A stretch of 64,000 bases of DNA from Tetrapyrgos nigripes (lineage: Eukaryota; Basidiomycota; Agaricomycetes; Agaricales; Campanellaceae). The position numbers and the translations under genes were made by a program. This document shows, one piece after another, positions 37,585 to 48,396 of this stretch. The stretch lies in NCBI GenBank assembly GCA_013368315.1, contig JAACJM010000181.1, positions 62,001-126,000 on the forward strand. Reading direction: 5' to 3'. The stretch's first letter is position 1. Each line of letters opens with the position of its first letter. Under the pieces are notes generated by a model. The model was not told the DNA's origin and did not search any database. It worked only from the letters and a program-made list of their open reading frames with translations.

Positions 37585-38957
37585 GTCAGTGTCGGTAAGC
37601 TCGGGGATGTTTCTGATGAAATTCTTCGATCATGTCTTTTACCTTGGTCAGGTTTGACGTAGGTATCCAAGTATTCTCCGAGTCGGGATAATCCAACCAT
37701 TTGATAAGGTATTGAGTCCCTTTCTATTTCTGGTCGGTTTCGAGTCTAGTATCATTTTGACGTCGTATTCTTCGTCCGCATCCAGTAGCTCCGCAGGGGG
37801 TTCAGGGTAGTTTGGTCCGATGAGCGTCTGTTTCGATGTATCGGTGTTAATAGGGACATGTGAAAAACAGGGTGTATACGCCAGGTCGTCGGTAATTTCA
37901 ATTTGTAGTTAACCTGGCTGATTACTTCAATGATTTCGAATGGGCCATGACGACGATTGGACAACTTAGCTTTCGGTCTTGTTGTCTTTAGGTTCTTTCC
38001 GTCGAGTAGTACCTTATCTCCAACCTTGTACCCTGTCCAGGACATGGAATGGTTTCCATGCTGTGCTTTCATCGTTTCAGCGGCCAACGTCAGGCTTGCT
38101 TTGAGTTCATCCCTGAGTTGGTTGAGGTTTTCGAGTCGTTCCTCTACCGTTGGTAGGTTAGAGGTTGGGTTGAATGATGGGAAGAATCGTGGTTGGTATC
38201 CGTGTAGGAGTTCGAATGGGGATTTTCCTGTTGCCGAATGGATTCTGGTGTTATGACTGAATTCGGCGTAAGGTAGATAGTCCACCCAGTCTTCTTGTCG
38301 GTAGTTACAGAAGATGCGTAGGAACTGCTCCAGTTCTTGATTGTATCGCTCTGACTCTCCGTCGGTCTGTGGGTGGTAAGCGGTACTGAGGGCTGAAGTT
38401 ATGCCTAGCTTTTCATGGACCGCGGCCATGACCTTGCTAGCGAACTGCGGTCCTCGGTCGGATATCATTTTGTCCCATAGTCCGTACCGCCACCAAGTGT
38501 TGTCAAGTAGCAGATTAACCGTACCGTCACTGTCAATTGTTTTTGTACACGGTGATATGATGACCGTTTTCATTGACTTGTCAACTGTGATGTGAATCAC
38601 ATTGAACCCTTTACATTCGGGGAGATCGGTGATGAAGTCGGTGGTAATAGTCCCAAAAGGACGTTCTGGGATTTCGGTGGGAATTAAGGGGATCCGAGTG
38701 GGATGGTTGTTAGTTTTCGTCGCCTGGCATTTGGCGCAGCCCGTTACGTAGTCTCTGACGAAGACTGACATTCCCGGCCACCAAAATTCTCTGCTGACTA
38801 ATTCGTAAGTTTTGTATTGTCCGGGGCGTCCTGCTGCTAAGGAGTCATGGTGTAGTTTTACGATATCCCGTCGGAGATCGTTGTCTGCTGGTATGTAGAT
38901 TTTGCCTTGGAATAAGATGATTCCATCTTCGTAGTTCCATTCCTGTAGATTCTTCAC
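37585..38957 (-). CDS. Gypsy-3 pol: integrase and chromodomain
   Basis: Integrase zinc region LHHDSLAAGRPGQ (the expected His is missing) with C-x2-C. The core has TTDFITDLPECK, SDRGPQFASK and QTDGESERYNQELEQ. The GPFEI domain follows, then a chromodomain at 37585-37760 (MILDSKPTRNRKG, then after a one-base shift IKWLDYPDSENTW). Pol ends HQKHPRAYRH at about 37583, 160 bp before the accessory gene. Confidence 0.9.
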
Positions 38958-39247
38958 CAGCGAACGTGGTCCGTTTCGTAGGATGACATCTAAGGCACTT
39001 ACTACCTCTAGGTCCCTCTTGGGGCATTCCTTGATTCTCCGTCGTAGTTCTATGTCTCCTATAGTGGTTACTGTTCCTTGTCTAGTTGCTTGGATTCGGA
39101 AGAATTTGGGGTCGAGGAGGATCCTGTCGGTGTTGTCGTTCTTGGCCCAATTTTGTGATCTGGTCGTCTAGACAACGGGTCAGCTTTATTGAGACTTCCT
39201 GGTTTATGTTGTAGGGAGAACTCAAATCGTGTGAGGAACAACGCCCA

Positions 39248-39889
39248 TCATGCTTGTTGTCGACTGAGTTTTTGGGCAGTCTGGAAATATTCTAAGTTCC
39301 TATGGTCGGTGAAGATTTCGGTAGAATGGGGGGCTCCCTCCAAATAGTGTCTCCATGCTTCCAGCGCTCGTATGATTGCCAGTAATTCTTTGTCATGGAT
39401 GTCGTAGTTTCGTTCAGTCTCGGAGAGGGATTTGGAGATGTAGGCGACTGGGTGCCATCGATCGTCTTCCCCAATTTGCATAAGTATTCCCCCTGTTGCG
39501 TAGTCTGATGCGTCTATTTCCACTTGGTATGGCTTTGTGTGGTCCGGCATCAGTAGAACGGGTTTGGATGTGAAGGCTGTTTTGAGGGATCGGAAGGCTT
39601 TCTCGGCCTCTGTTCCCCAGTTCCAGTGGTTGTCCTTCCTCGTTAGATCGAAGAGGGGTCGTGCGATTTTTGAAAAGTCTTTGATGAAACGTCTATAGAA
39701 ATTTCCGAATCCTAAGAAGGCCTGTACTTCCTTTACTGTTTTGGGCGTTGGCCATTCAAGTACTCCCGCTACCTTGGCTGGGTCCATTGCCAAAGTGTTG
39801 TGAGAGACAATCAATCCCAAAAAGTCAACCTTGTCTGCTTCGAATACGCATTTTTCGGGCTTGGCATATAGGTTGTTGTCCGTAGTCAT
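39248..39889 (-). CDS. Gypsy-3 pol: RT end and RNase H
   Basis: Contains the RT thumb ([42 protein letters not shown]) and RNase H (VEIDASDYATGG, YDIHDKELLAI, TDHRNLEYF). Frame breaks on both sides separate it from RT and integrase. Confidence 0.9.
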   Translation of the reverse strand: MTTDNNLYAKPEKCVFEADKVDFLGLIVSHNTLAMDPAKVAGVLEWPTPKTVKEVQAFLGFGNFYRRFIKDFSKIARPLFDLTRKDNHWNWGTEAEKAFRSLKTAFTSKPVLLMPDHTKPYQVEIDASDYATGGILMQIGEDDRWHPVAYISKSLSETERNYDIHDKELLAIIRALEAWRHYLEGAPHSTEIFTDHRNLEYFQTAQKLSRQQA

Positions 39890-39950
39890 TGTAGGACTGT
39901 TCGGACTAGTTCTCGATGTTCTTCCAGGTCATGGGTGAATATTAAAGATG

Positions 39951-40508
39951 TCATCCATATAGATGACGATCTTCCCTTGGTCGATGAGATCCTTGAAAAT
40001 AGTGTTCATCATCGCTTGGAAAGGTCGCTGGCGAGTTCATTAATCCAAAGAACATGACAGTCAGGTTCAAATAGTCCCCGGTTGGTTTTGAAAGCGGCTT
40101 TCCATTCGTCCCCTCTTTGATATGGATGTTATTGTATCCCCACCATAGGTCGATTTTACTGAATACGTATGTGTTCTTGAGTTTGTCGATTAGTTCTGGG
40201 ATGAGAGGTAGTGGATATGCGTTTTTCACGGTACCCTTGTTGAGAGCTCTGTAATCCTGTACCGGGCGTAGCTTTCCGTCCTTTTTCTTAACAAAGAAGA
40301 AGGGACTTGCCATTGGAGATTTTGATGGTTTAATATATCCTTTTTCGAGATTTTCGTTCAGGAAGGAGTCGAGTTCAGATTGTTCGTTTGGGGAAAGAGG
40401 GTACGTTTTACATGTGCATGGTTGGAAGCCGTCCTGTAGCTTGATTGCGTGGTCCCATTCACTTTGTTGGGGTAAGCGTTCTGAAGTCTTTTTATCGAAT
40501 ACCGACAA
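39951..40508 (-). CDS. Gypsy-3 pol: reverse transcriptase core
   Basis: [20 protein letters not shown] and FSKIDLWWGYNN are present. Small indels in the next 150 bp (GGGG one base short, an extra T in ACCTTT, an extra base in ACCTGACT) push the frame off before the catalytic YMDD. The YMDD codons are still readable in another frame near 39955. Confidence 0.88.
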   Translation of the reverse strand: MSVFDKKTSERLPQQSEWDHAIKLQDGFQPCTCKTYPLSPNEQSELDSFLNENLEKGYIKPSKSPMASPFFFVKKKDGKLRPVQDYRALNKGTVKNAYPLPLIPELIDKLKNTYVFSKIDLWWGYNNIHIKEGTNGKPLSKPTGDYLNLTVMFFGLMNSPATFPSDDEHYFQGSHRPREDRHLYG

Positions 40509-40740
40509 GTATTCGTGATAATGTTTGGGTATTTGTTCCTGTAATGAGGTCGGCGAGTTCGTGGATTCGTTTTCAGTGTTTCAATGTGCTTTGGTAAAGG
40601 CAGCTTGGATACTCAGCTTGGTTTCTGATAGATCTTCGTCAGGGTCGCTTCGGGGTATCTAGATATTCCATAACGAGTTCGCTCCATTGTCCTGGAACAT
40701 CCCATTGTCCGGTCGTATCTTCTGAGGCTGAGCATCGCTC

Positions 40741-41505
40741 CTAAGTCAATTCGTTGCAGTTGGATCTTTCTAGGTTGTTGTGATCGACGTTGTCCGCCAC
40801 CTTTGGTTGTGGTGTCGTTTTATGAGGTCCTACAATGTCTTTGAATATTACTTGGTAATCTCGGTGATGTGTTCTGGGGTCGACTATTTCAGGTTGTTTT
40901 GTTTTCGGAGGAGAGGTTTTCGACTTAGCTTTGGTCAATACTGGGGCTTTTCCCAGCGTACAAGCGTTGGGGCATCATGTTAGGTTGATTTCTGATGTTG
41001 TCCAGTCGATCTCCGGATTATGATGTCGTAACCAATCGGTACCCAAAATGATATCGTGATCCCCGATGTCCATGATATAAAACTTGGCGGTTTCTTCGTG
41101 GTGAGATTGGTGGTCTTGTGTGTAGATTCGTAGTTTTTGAATGGTGTAGTGTCTTACCCATCCCATCACGTTTTCTGATCCGTCGACGTTTCGAACTGGA
41201 AATGGTTTTTCTAGGAGGATACGGTTGAGGTGATGTTTTTGGGCGAAGGCGTCGTTAATGATGATTCCTTCTGCTCCACTATCTATCAGAGCGGTTGCGT
41301 CGATTTTTCGTCCAGTTATTTTCCCGATTAATTCAGTTTCGAGTTCTATTGAGGGAGTCTGTTGATTTCGAGTGATTGCTGTGATTCTTAATTCAGATGG
41401 GGATCGTGGCTTACGAAAGGGTATGAGGCTTGTGTATTGCTTGTGTTTTACTGGTATATATGTCCATGTTCCTCCTCCTGACGACGTGGCAGGGGAGGTA
41501 TTCAA
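40741..41505 (-). CDS. Gypsy-3 protease and linker
   Basis: Protease with intact LIDSGAEGIIIND active site, then [21 protein letters not shown]. The frame is -1 to Gag, starting across the Gag stop in GGATTTTTGAAT, as in Gypsy-1. The linker (40741-40938) is in another frame after a break near 40975. Compared with Gypsy-1, the active-site glycine is kept. Confidence 0.88.
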
Positions 41506-43627
41506 AAATCCGATTCTGTTACGAACTTCTTTAGTAGTCCTTCCTTTTCTTCTCTCGATAGTGCTCTGATTCTGGTAGTGAGTTCTGAGATATTGTCCGT
41601 GGTAGTGTTGACTTGGGATCCAATGTCTCTGTGACGGCTGCAGTTTTTTTTTATGGAAGGTCTCCAGGTCGTGTTGTTGGGAGTCGTCGGAGGCGTACTA
41701 GGGAATGTAGGGCAATCATTTCCCATGTGTCCCTGTCCCCGGCATCTGAAGCATCGTCCTTCTTTCCTCATTTTATCCCTTTCTTGGGGGGTCAGTTTCG
41801 GTGGATATTTAGTGATTGAAGATGCACCTGGGGCGTTGTCTTGGAAGGCGTTTACTTCCATACTTCTCGTTCGACCACTTCCTGTACCCTGTGACCTCCT
41901 GCCTGGTTGTCCTTCCTCTCTTCTAGGTTTGCTCCATGAGGTTTTCTCTTCCTGTCTCTCTAACCAAATCATGTGTTGTTTGACCGCAGCTTTTTGTAAT
42001 GTCGCAAGATCTTTGGGTTGAGTTGATAGGTAGGAGATCTGATCGACTAGTCCTCGGGGAAGTCCTTTTCGATAGTACTTCATTAACGCCTTGTCGTTAT
42101 AGCCAGTATCGTCAGCGTATCGTTCGAATTGGGAGTTGTACTTATCAATATCGGCCAGGGTTCCTTCCATCCTAATATGTTCTATTTTGGTTTGGGCCTC
42201 GGTTTCCCGAGCCGAGGGTTTGAAGTCTCGTAGGAACTCTTGCTTTACTTCGCGTAGAGTCCAGGATTTTTCCTTCGTTTTCGGTTTCGAAGCGGAGGAG
42301 TCTTCTTCGGTACTTGTATATTCTTCATCACTATCACTGAAATCATCTTCTTCCTCGAAAACCTTTATCATCATGTTATGAGCCCATCGTTTCGCTTCTT
42401 CTCCTGAGAATAGCGTGAGGAAGAACGATATCTTTTCGTCTTTGGTGGATAGACTTGGTCATTGAGCTGGAGATAGTTGTTAAATTCGGCTATCCAATCC
42501 TTTGTTTGGTTTCAGTCTCCTGTGAACTTCTCTGGTTTTACTCCTCGTTCTTTGGTAGTCATGTTAGGAAGGCTGAAGACTGCGCGTCATCGTCGAATGG
42601 TGCAGCGTCGTGGGGTACTTCGGTTCCTCCAGCAGCAGCTGTGGCTGAGGCGGGATTTTCGGACATTTCGAGGGCAGCGTGAAGGGAGTGGAAGTCGATT
42701 GGTCGTGAGGGATTGACTGAGATGGGTTCTTGGACTGCACTAGGAGTACTGTCCGTTGGGGATCTGTTGAGAGGAACTTGGAGTTCTGGAGAAGTTTCGT
42801 TGTCTGGGTTCAGTTCGTGAGACGGAGTTGGTGATGGGGTTCTGACAGGATTCGGGTTTTCTGTGGTAGGTTCTAATGGGAGTGATTGGAAAAGTAGGAC
42901 TGGTTCGATACCGGCTGTTTGTTCTTCGATTGAGAGGGGTCGATTATTTATGGAGAGTCGGTTGGGACACGGATGGGTTGTGCAGAATTCCCACCGGTTC
43001 TCGTGCGAGAAGTAGCAGTCTTGTTGGTTTCAGGGGAAATGTGCGTGAGGTCGTTGGAGACAAACAATGTGGGAGAGGAAGTGCGACTGGGATTCTGTGA
43101 GGCTGTGCGAGATCTAGTGGTTCTAGGGATTTCGCTTCCACGCATTCACTTGTTTTCAGATTCTGGAAACAGGTGATTCCACTGTTCACCTGAAACGTCT
43201 TCCCAAGAGGTCCAATGACCTATAATAGTCGTTTACTCTAGGGACTCGAGTTTGGAGATATTCGTGGTATTCTTCCTGACAGAATTCTGAGATGGCACTA
43301 TCTTCGTAGTCGGTGTGACTGAACCAATATGGAAGAGTTGTATCTCCTAGTTGGATGAAGTAACATGTATCTGCAATTGTAACGTAGCGTGGAGATGTTT
43401 TTCAGGTGATATCTTTATTTGGAGGTATTCAAAGACGATGATCTTTCGTTGAGTATGATCCAATAGTCGTCGAGTGCGATAGCGTGTTCGTGTACTGTTG
43501 TTTTGAGTTCTTCCAGGTAGTTTGCGAAGCCTTCTGATTCTTTGATGGGGAAAGGGTATATCGGTGGGGGTCGGGTTCGTAGATTGTCAAGGAAGGGTTC
43601 GAAGTTAAGGGCCAGTGTATTTATCAA
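41502..43627 (-). CDS. Gypsy-3 Gag (several frames)
   Basis: The C-terminal 290 codons (to 42374) are one frame with the capsid end (WTLREVKQEFLRDFKPSARE, YYRKGLPRGLVDQ) and a CCHC knuckle CFRCRGQGHMGNDC, ending ESDF at TGA. Upstream, 42375-43627, the coding continues in pieces: a serine/proline-rich section, an aromatic acidic section (DTTLPYWFSHTDYEDS near 43330) and an N-terminal segment (43415-43627, PIYPFPIKESEGFANYLEEL). The family's Gag therefore seems to be about 700 residues. Confidence 0.75.
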
Positions 43628-43668
43628 GGATTTCTGTGCAAGGTTTGTTTGTGAGGTGGGTGTAAGAG

Positions 43669-43678
43669 AGTCTGTTCA
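43669..43678 (-). other. Gypsy-3 self-priming primer-binding site
   Basis: Minus strand TGAACAGACT, three bases inside the 5' LTR, is complementary to AGTCTGTTCA in the LTR (43853-43862), about 31-35 bases after a TATATATA box. Confidence 0.75.
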
Positions 43679-43680
43679 AG

Positions 43681-44136
43681 TGTCAAGAACGTTGTCACTT
43701 AGCAATTAACCACCCAAGTCACACAATGAACAAGATAGATTGACAGGATATGAGAGATGAGAGAGATATAGAGAGATAATGAAGACGAGAGAAGAACGAG
43801 TAGCTGACTATGATCGACACTGCACTGTACTAGGAGCGGAGTGGAGACAAAGTGAACAGACTGAAGAATCTAGCTACAAGATCTACGATATATATAGGAG
43901 AGAAATGAATATGTGAGAATGTCCATGGAGTTTTAGGGATCGGAGGAGATAAGAGTATGAGTCAAGTAAAGAAGTATATATGTGGGAATGTCCATGGAGA
44001 TAAAGGAGAAGTGAGTCATAGATCGGGGGGACGGTGATGAGAAGTAATTAGTGTTTATGGGTTTATGGAAGGGAATAGAACGGAAGGTGAATAGATAATA
44101 GAAGGAGATGAAGACGGCGAGAGGCGATTCATGACA
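43681..44136 (-). repeat. Gypsy-3 5' LTR
   Basis: 456 bp, the same length as the 3' LTR and followed by GAAGA. Confidence 0.95.
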
Positions 44137-44141
44137 GAAGA

Positions 44142-44760
44142 AAGAGTAAGCTGGCTAGGCTCTACACTACATAGTAGTAGTACAGAGCAGAGACGAAGTG
44201 AATGAACTGGGGAATCAGTTACAAAAGATCATAGGTATATATGAGAAATATGAAGAGATGAGAAAAAGTAAGTAATAATAGAACAATGTCATACAGTGTA
44301 TCAAAGATGAGATAAATAGAGGTACCAAATCATGAAAGAATGATTGACGGTTATTATAGAGTTTGACATAAGTTATAGGGTTCATTGAGTATGAATCTGA
44401 GTGTTAATCAACGAGGAAAAGCAATAGACAAATGATGAAGGGATTCTGAGTTTAATGATGAGGCAAAAGAAGAAGGAGGACAAAGAACTGTAGCAGTTTG
44501 TGACATCACCCCGTCTTTAAGATGTATGAGTACTTTTCCAGATCTCTCCTATGCTGATTCCTAATGAGCAAATCGTTGATCCTGTATGTATTAAGTTTGC
44601 TGGTCTATATGCGTCTGGATCATGATGAAAAGTGTCAATCATTTCCTTCAGTTTCATTAATCCTGATGCTGGTTCCCACGAGTTTTTGGACTCTGAGTAA
44701 TCTAGCCATTTGACCAAGTATTGAATACCTCGACAATTTCTAGTAGGTTTCAAGTCAGCT
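44142..44760 (-). mobile_element. Gypsy-4 remnant: rest of LTR and chromodomain end
   Basis: The LTR continues to TGACA at 44505, then TCACCCCGTCTTT (degenerate polypurine tract). Pol's last 78 codons follow on the minus strand (GIQYLVKWLDYSESKNSWEPASGLMKLKEMIDTF), ending in STHTS. No accessory gene lies between pol and the LTR. The element is cut at about 44760 by AT-rich repeat sequence. Confidence 0.85.
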
Positions 44761-45428
44761 GATACTGTAAAGCTTTTTAAAAAGTTGTCGTTATGCTAAC
44801 GTCTTGGTAATTGCAAAAGTCCTCGTTAAGGTTTTGGCAGGGGGCAGGGGGCTTTCCTAATATGGAACAGGGCCCCAGAGCCAGTATGCTGCTGTCAGTT
44901 AATTTATACCAGCATCCCTGGCATCCCATTGATATTTGGTGGTGGGTGTTGTAAAAGTTGGGTGATTCTGTAGATGTCACCTAGCTTTTGCAAAAGCAGG
45001 GGATTTTGGTTCCACTTTTGCAAAACCTACTGCATTTTCCAAATGTGGGCATATTTGGCACATAGTTTGGTAAAAGTTGGCCCATTCTGTAGACGTCACC
45101 TAGCTTTTGCAAAAGCAGGTTATTTGGGTTCCAATTTTGCAACACATTTTCCAAATGTGGGCACATTTGGCACATAGTTTTGTAAAAGTTGGCCCATTCT
45201 GTAGATGTCACCTAGCTTTTGCAAAAGCAGGTTATTTTGGTTCCACTTTTGCAAAACCTAGCACATTTTTCAGTGGCCACATTTTGTTGCGTATTTGGTG
45301 GGCAAGGAATATACACGCACAAATTTATCTCAACTTTGTGCAAAAACATGGAGAAATGAGAGGTGGCCATCTATGCACTACTTTTGCAAATACAATCCCT
45401 GAGCTTTTGCAAAAGTTACTGTAGTATA
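44761..45428. repeat. Tandem 112-120 bp repeats; possible small DNA element
   Basis: Three units begin AAAAGTTGG at 44952, 45072 and 45184. Each contains TTCTGTAGAYGTCACCTAGCTTTTGCAAAAGCAGG and a second CTTTTGCAAA-like phrase. The outer ends resemble each other inverted (ACTGTAAAGCTTTTT... and ...CTTTTGCAAAAGTTACTGTAGT), so the block may be a small DNA element. No gene. Confidence 0.7.
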
Positions 45429-45596
45429 CTATGATACAAGGTCTCCCTCCAAGTCTGTCAACATCTGGTATACATTAGGCTTGTCTAGTTCTTCTCCATC
45501 ATCTTCCTGGTTGTCTGCCTCCTCATGCTCTGACTCCTCACCATCAATCCTACCTTCCACTTGTTCTTCTTCTTCGTCTTCCTCCTCAGCCTCTTG
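45429..45596 (-). pseudogene. Acidic C-terminal tail of an unknown protein
   Basis: An open frame of 55 codons ends at TAG. It is almost wholly acidic (EEEDEEEEQVEGRIDGEESE) and closes with PNVYQMLTDLEGDLVS. It is cut at 45597 where the KDZ-type repeat begins, so it is probably the end of a gene interrupted by that element. Confidence 0.45.
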
Positions 45597-45610
45597 TAAG
45601 ATCTATGCAC

Positions 45611-45790
45611 TTTCCTGTACTTTCCTATGACTTTCCAGTACCCTTTTACTTTCCTGTACTTTCCTACGACTTTCTGGTACAGTCTTACTTTCCAGTACTT
45701 TCCTATGACTTTCCGGTTCCCTCTTACTTTGCAGTACTTTCCTATGACTTTCCAGTACAGTCTTAGTTTCCATTACTTTCCTATCGCTTT
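45611..45790. repeat. About 40-bp tandem repeats (CTTTCCTATGACTTTCCAGTAC)
   Basis: Roughly four imperfect units with the core ACTTTCCTATGACTTTCC, near the end of the KDZ-type element. Related TTTCC repeats lie in the copy at 50160. Confidence 0.85.
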
Positions 45791-46041
45791 CCGATCTTTT
45801 CCCTTTTCCTTATTCACACCTTCATTTCCAATTCATATCTGATTCATCTCCAATCCATATCTCATAGCTCCACTTTCCTTATAAGGTGTCCCCCTTCACC
45901 TTTCCTGCTATAGTTATATTTCCCTTCATTTCAGATCCTTTCCTATCTAATTCCTATGCTCTCCGAAGTAGTGCTTAAGCTAGCAAGTTTGTAGTAGACA
46001 GCTTAAGTGCAAAATTGACAAAGCTGGTCTCCTATCCTTTC

Positions 46042-46640
46042 TCAATGGTTCCCTAGAGCTTTCCAGTCTTTCTGACTGAAATCCTTATTTATCTTTATAA
46101 GCTCTTTCCTATCTGGATCCACTCGGAATCTCCATCCAATCCATTCAAGACTTCCATCCGGGTCCTTGATGTTTCCTAGCATTGGGAATCTGCATGGACT
46201 TGACACCTCTTCATCCTCCTCATTGTCTTCTGACACTTCTGGGTCAGTCATATCCAATTCTCCTTCCCCTTCCTCCTCATCAACATCCATGGAAGTTGAC
46301 ATTCCTTCCAATAAGATATTAAGATCCAGACTTCCAGGCTCAAATGCAAGACATCTCTTTGTTTCATCAGTTTCCCACAGTTTCTGAAACCTCTTCAAGA
46401 TTTTCCTTCAGACATAGGCTTGTTCATGAGCATAAGCAGCAGATCCCTCAAGCCTTTCCCCCTCCAGAGTGGGTATATCAACTTTTGATTCCCAGTCCTT
46501 GGCTTGCCATTCAAAAGTGACCAAACATCTCCTCATCTCCTCTTGGAGCAGCAGGATCTCCTATCTCCATCTTTTTACTCTTGCATATGACTTGCACCAT
46601 TCAACACAGAGGCCTAAAGAACCTACATTTGCAAAAGTTA
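46042..46640 (-). pseudogene. C-terminal part of KDZ-type transposase or associated protein
   Basis: The upstream part (about 46400-46640, with one stop) reads EWCKSYARVKRW, LLLQEEMRRCLVTFEWQAKDW and EGSAAYAHEQA. This pattern is the C-terminal end of the KDZ (Kyakuja-Dileera-Zisupton) transposase and CxC-type proteins of basidiomycetes. The downstream 118-codon frame gives FQKLWE, an acidic stretch (DVDEEEGEGELD) and DPDGSLEWIGWRFRVDPDRKEL. The matching piece at 50750-50930 has decayed further. No catalytic core is present. Confidence 0.5.
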
Positions 46641-48394
46641 GTCATGTGAAGGATAGCTTTTGTAATGGTCAACATACAATTTGTTGGCACCAGCTTTTGT
46701 AAATGTTCACATCAGGCCTTTTCAAAAGTGAGCGTCTTTATTTCACTTTTGTAAAAGCTGCCCCCCACCTTTCAAAAAGCCAAAGTGACAAGAGATTCCA
46801 TTAAGACAATCACATACCTTGGTAAAGAACCTGATCTGTATGCAGTTCTCCTTCACTAACCCCATACCATATCCAGGACACTTCTCTATGTTTCTCTCGG
46901 GCACCTTCAACAGGTTCTTGCCCAGCCAGGACCCGTTAATAAGCTAGTTTTTGTATATATGGGCTACTCAGCAGAGCAACACACAACACAACCACCAGAA
47001 ACTATATAATTTGACACGAGTGTATCCGCTGTAGATGCAATACAGGCTATTGACACAAGGAAAGAGATTCTCAAGTGTACAAAGATGGACACTTTGAGGG
47101 TTTTATAGGGTTTTTGCTTGCAACAACAAGCAGCAGACACAAGTCTGGTCACCAAACAGTGAAGTTCTTTCAAACAGAGGCCCAGCAGGCAACTCAAAGT
47201 ATGTAAATTCAACAGAAGGTGCAAACACAGCCTTAAAACAACTCAACCGAGGACACAAATGCAGTCCAAATGAGTTTCAAAGGATGCAAACACAGTCCAA
47301 CAGTTCCAAAGGACGCAAACACAGTCCAATACAAGTTCAATTCACAAAGTTCAAGTTCTGGTTCAAAAACACGCTAACAGCAGGCAGGGTTTAAAAAGTT
47401 CTAAGTTCGTTCGATTTTAAAGTAGACATTTTCTGAACTGAGGCTATTGCCAACAAGGTTCTGCTCGAGGCTCTAGTGTATACAGTGGGGGTACTAATCT
47501 AATGTCTCTTCTACCCTACTAGAGTCCTTTTATACTTTTACAGATACATAGGGCATGGGGCATAGTTCTACCGTTTATCTATCTTACACATCTGTTCCAT
47601 ATGCTACATAAGGCGGCTGAGGGCATAGGTATTGTAAGTAGTTGTTCATCATTGGTTCGTTAGGTTGGTTATCCCTCTCGGAATAATTTGTAAGAGTCAT
47701 AGAACAGTTGTAGGCACCAGCTGGGTACAGGGTTTACTGTGAGGGTAGGGTTTTGGCCCCCACTCACATCTCAGCAGGCACAGGGTTGTCAACCATTTCT
47801 TGGTTAAGTGCAATAGCTAATCAACAGTGGAGTTTCTCTATCCCACTGTTGATACGCCATACAAAATTCACGTCTACAAATGTAATTAGTGGTAAGAAAG
47901 CTGGTTCACCACTTCAATTGGTATATAAAGGACTAGAGTGAGTCCCAAACTGCTAGTTAAAGTGCTAGTGGACTAAGTGTATGAGCTAAGTACAATAAAG
48001 CCAAGTACTTATGAATAGGATAGGCTTATTCTAACTACTAGGTTGATGTGTATGGTGCTTCAGTTATAGTAGCAGACCCACCCTGTATGCTATACAAAGT
48101 TCTATAAAGGCTTTGTAACAAATTCCTACTATACCACACTTAGTACTGCCAGTGCGACTCAAGGGAAAGTGAAGCCCCTATTCACGGGCAAGGAACACAT
48201 AGGCTATATAACCCAGACTCTAGTGCTAAACAATCACTGGTTTAGAATGGTGCTATAATTGGAGAAATCAGATGAAAACCCTAGTAACCGACTATGTCTG
48301 AACTAGCGGTATAACAATCAATATCTCACCTACAGACAAAATCAAAGGAATAGTCTTTAAAGACAGTAAGGCTAGATAGGTAGGACAAACTATA
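46641..48394. other. Repeat-derived, no gene supported
   Basis: The left part (to about 46780) has CTTTTGTAAA and TTTGCAAAAG phrases like those at 44.9-45.4 kb. The middle (47220-47370) repeats GCAAACACAGTCCAA several times. Around 47500-47540 there is a reversed TATA-like TTTTATAC. It may be a decayed LTR and leader on the minus strand, but I could not find matching ends. Confidence 0.4.
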
Positions 48395-48396
48395 TA

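Larger units (their letters stand above)
36458..44136 (-). mobile_element. Gypsy-3, chromodomain retrotransposon nested in Gypsy-4
   Basis: Two 456-bp LTRs (36458-36913, 43681-44136) with target duplication GAAGA on both sides. Internal order on the minus strand is Gag, protease, RT, RNase H, integrase, chromodomain, accessory Cys/His gene. It is a sister family of Gypsy-1: proteins align throughout but the LTRs are distinct. The LTRs differ at 8 sites by my reading, 6 of them at CpG. Pol has several one-base frameshifts. Confidence 0.96.
45597..46800 (-). mobile_element. KDZ-type DNA transposon remnant
   Basis: It begins TGTAAGATCTATGCACTT, the same terminus as the element at 50160, and the two align to about 46203. 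It then carries the end of a KDZ-type gene. The right end was not found. Confidence 0.55.
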
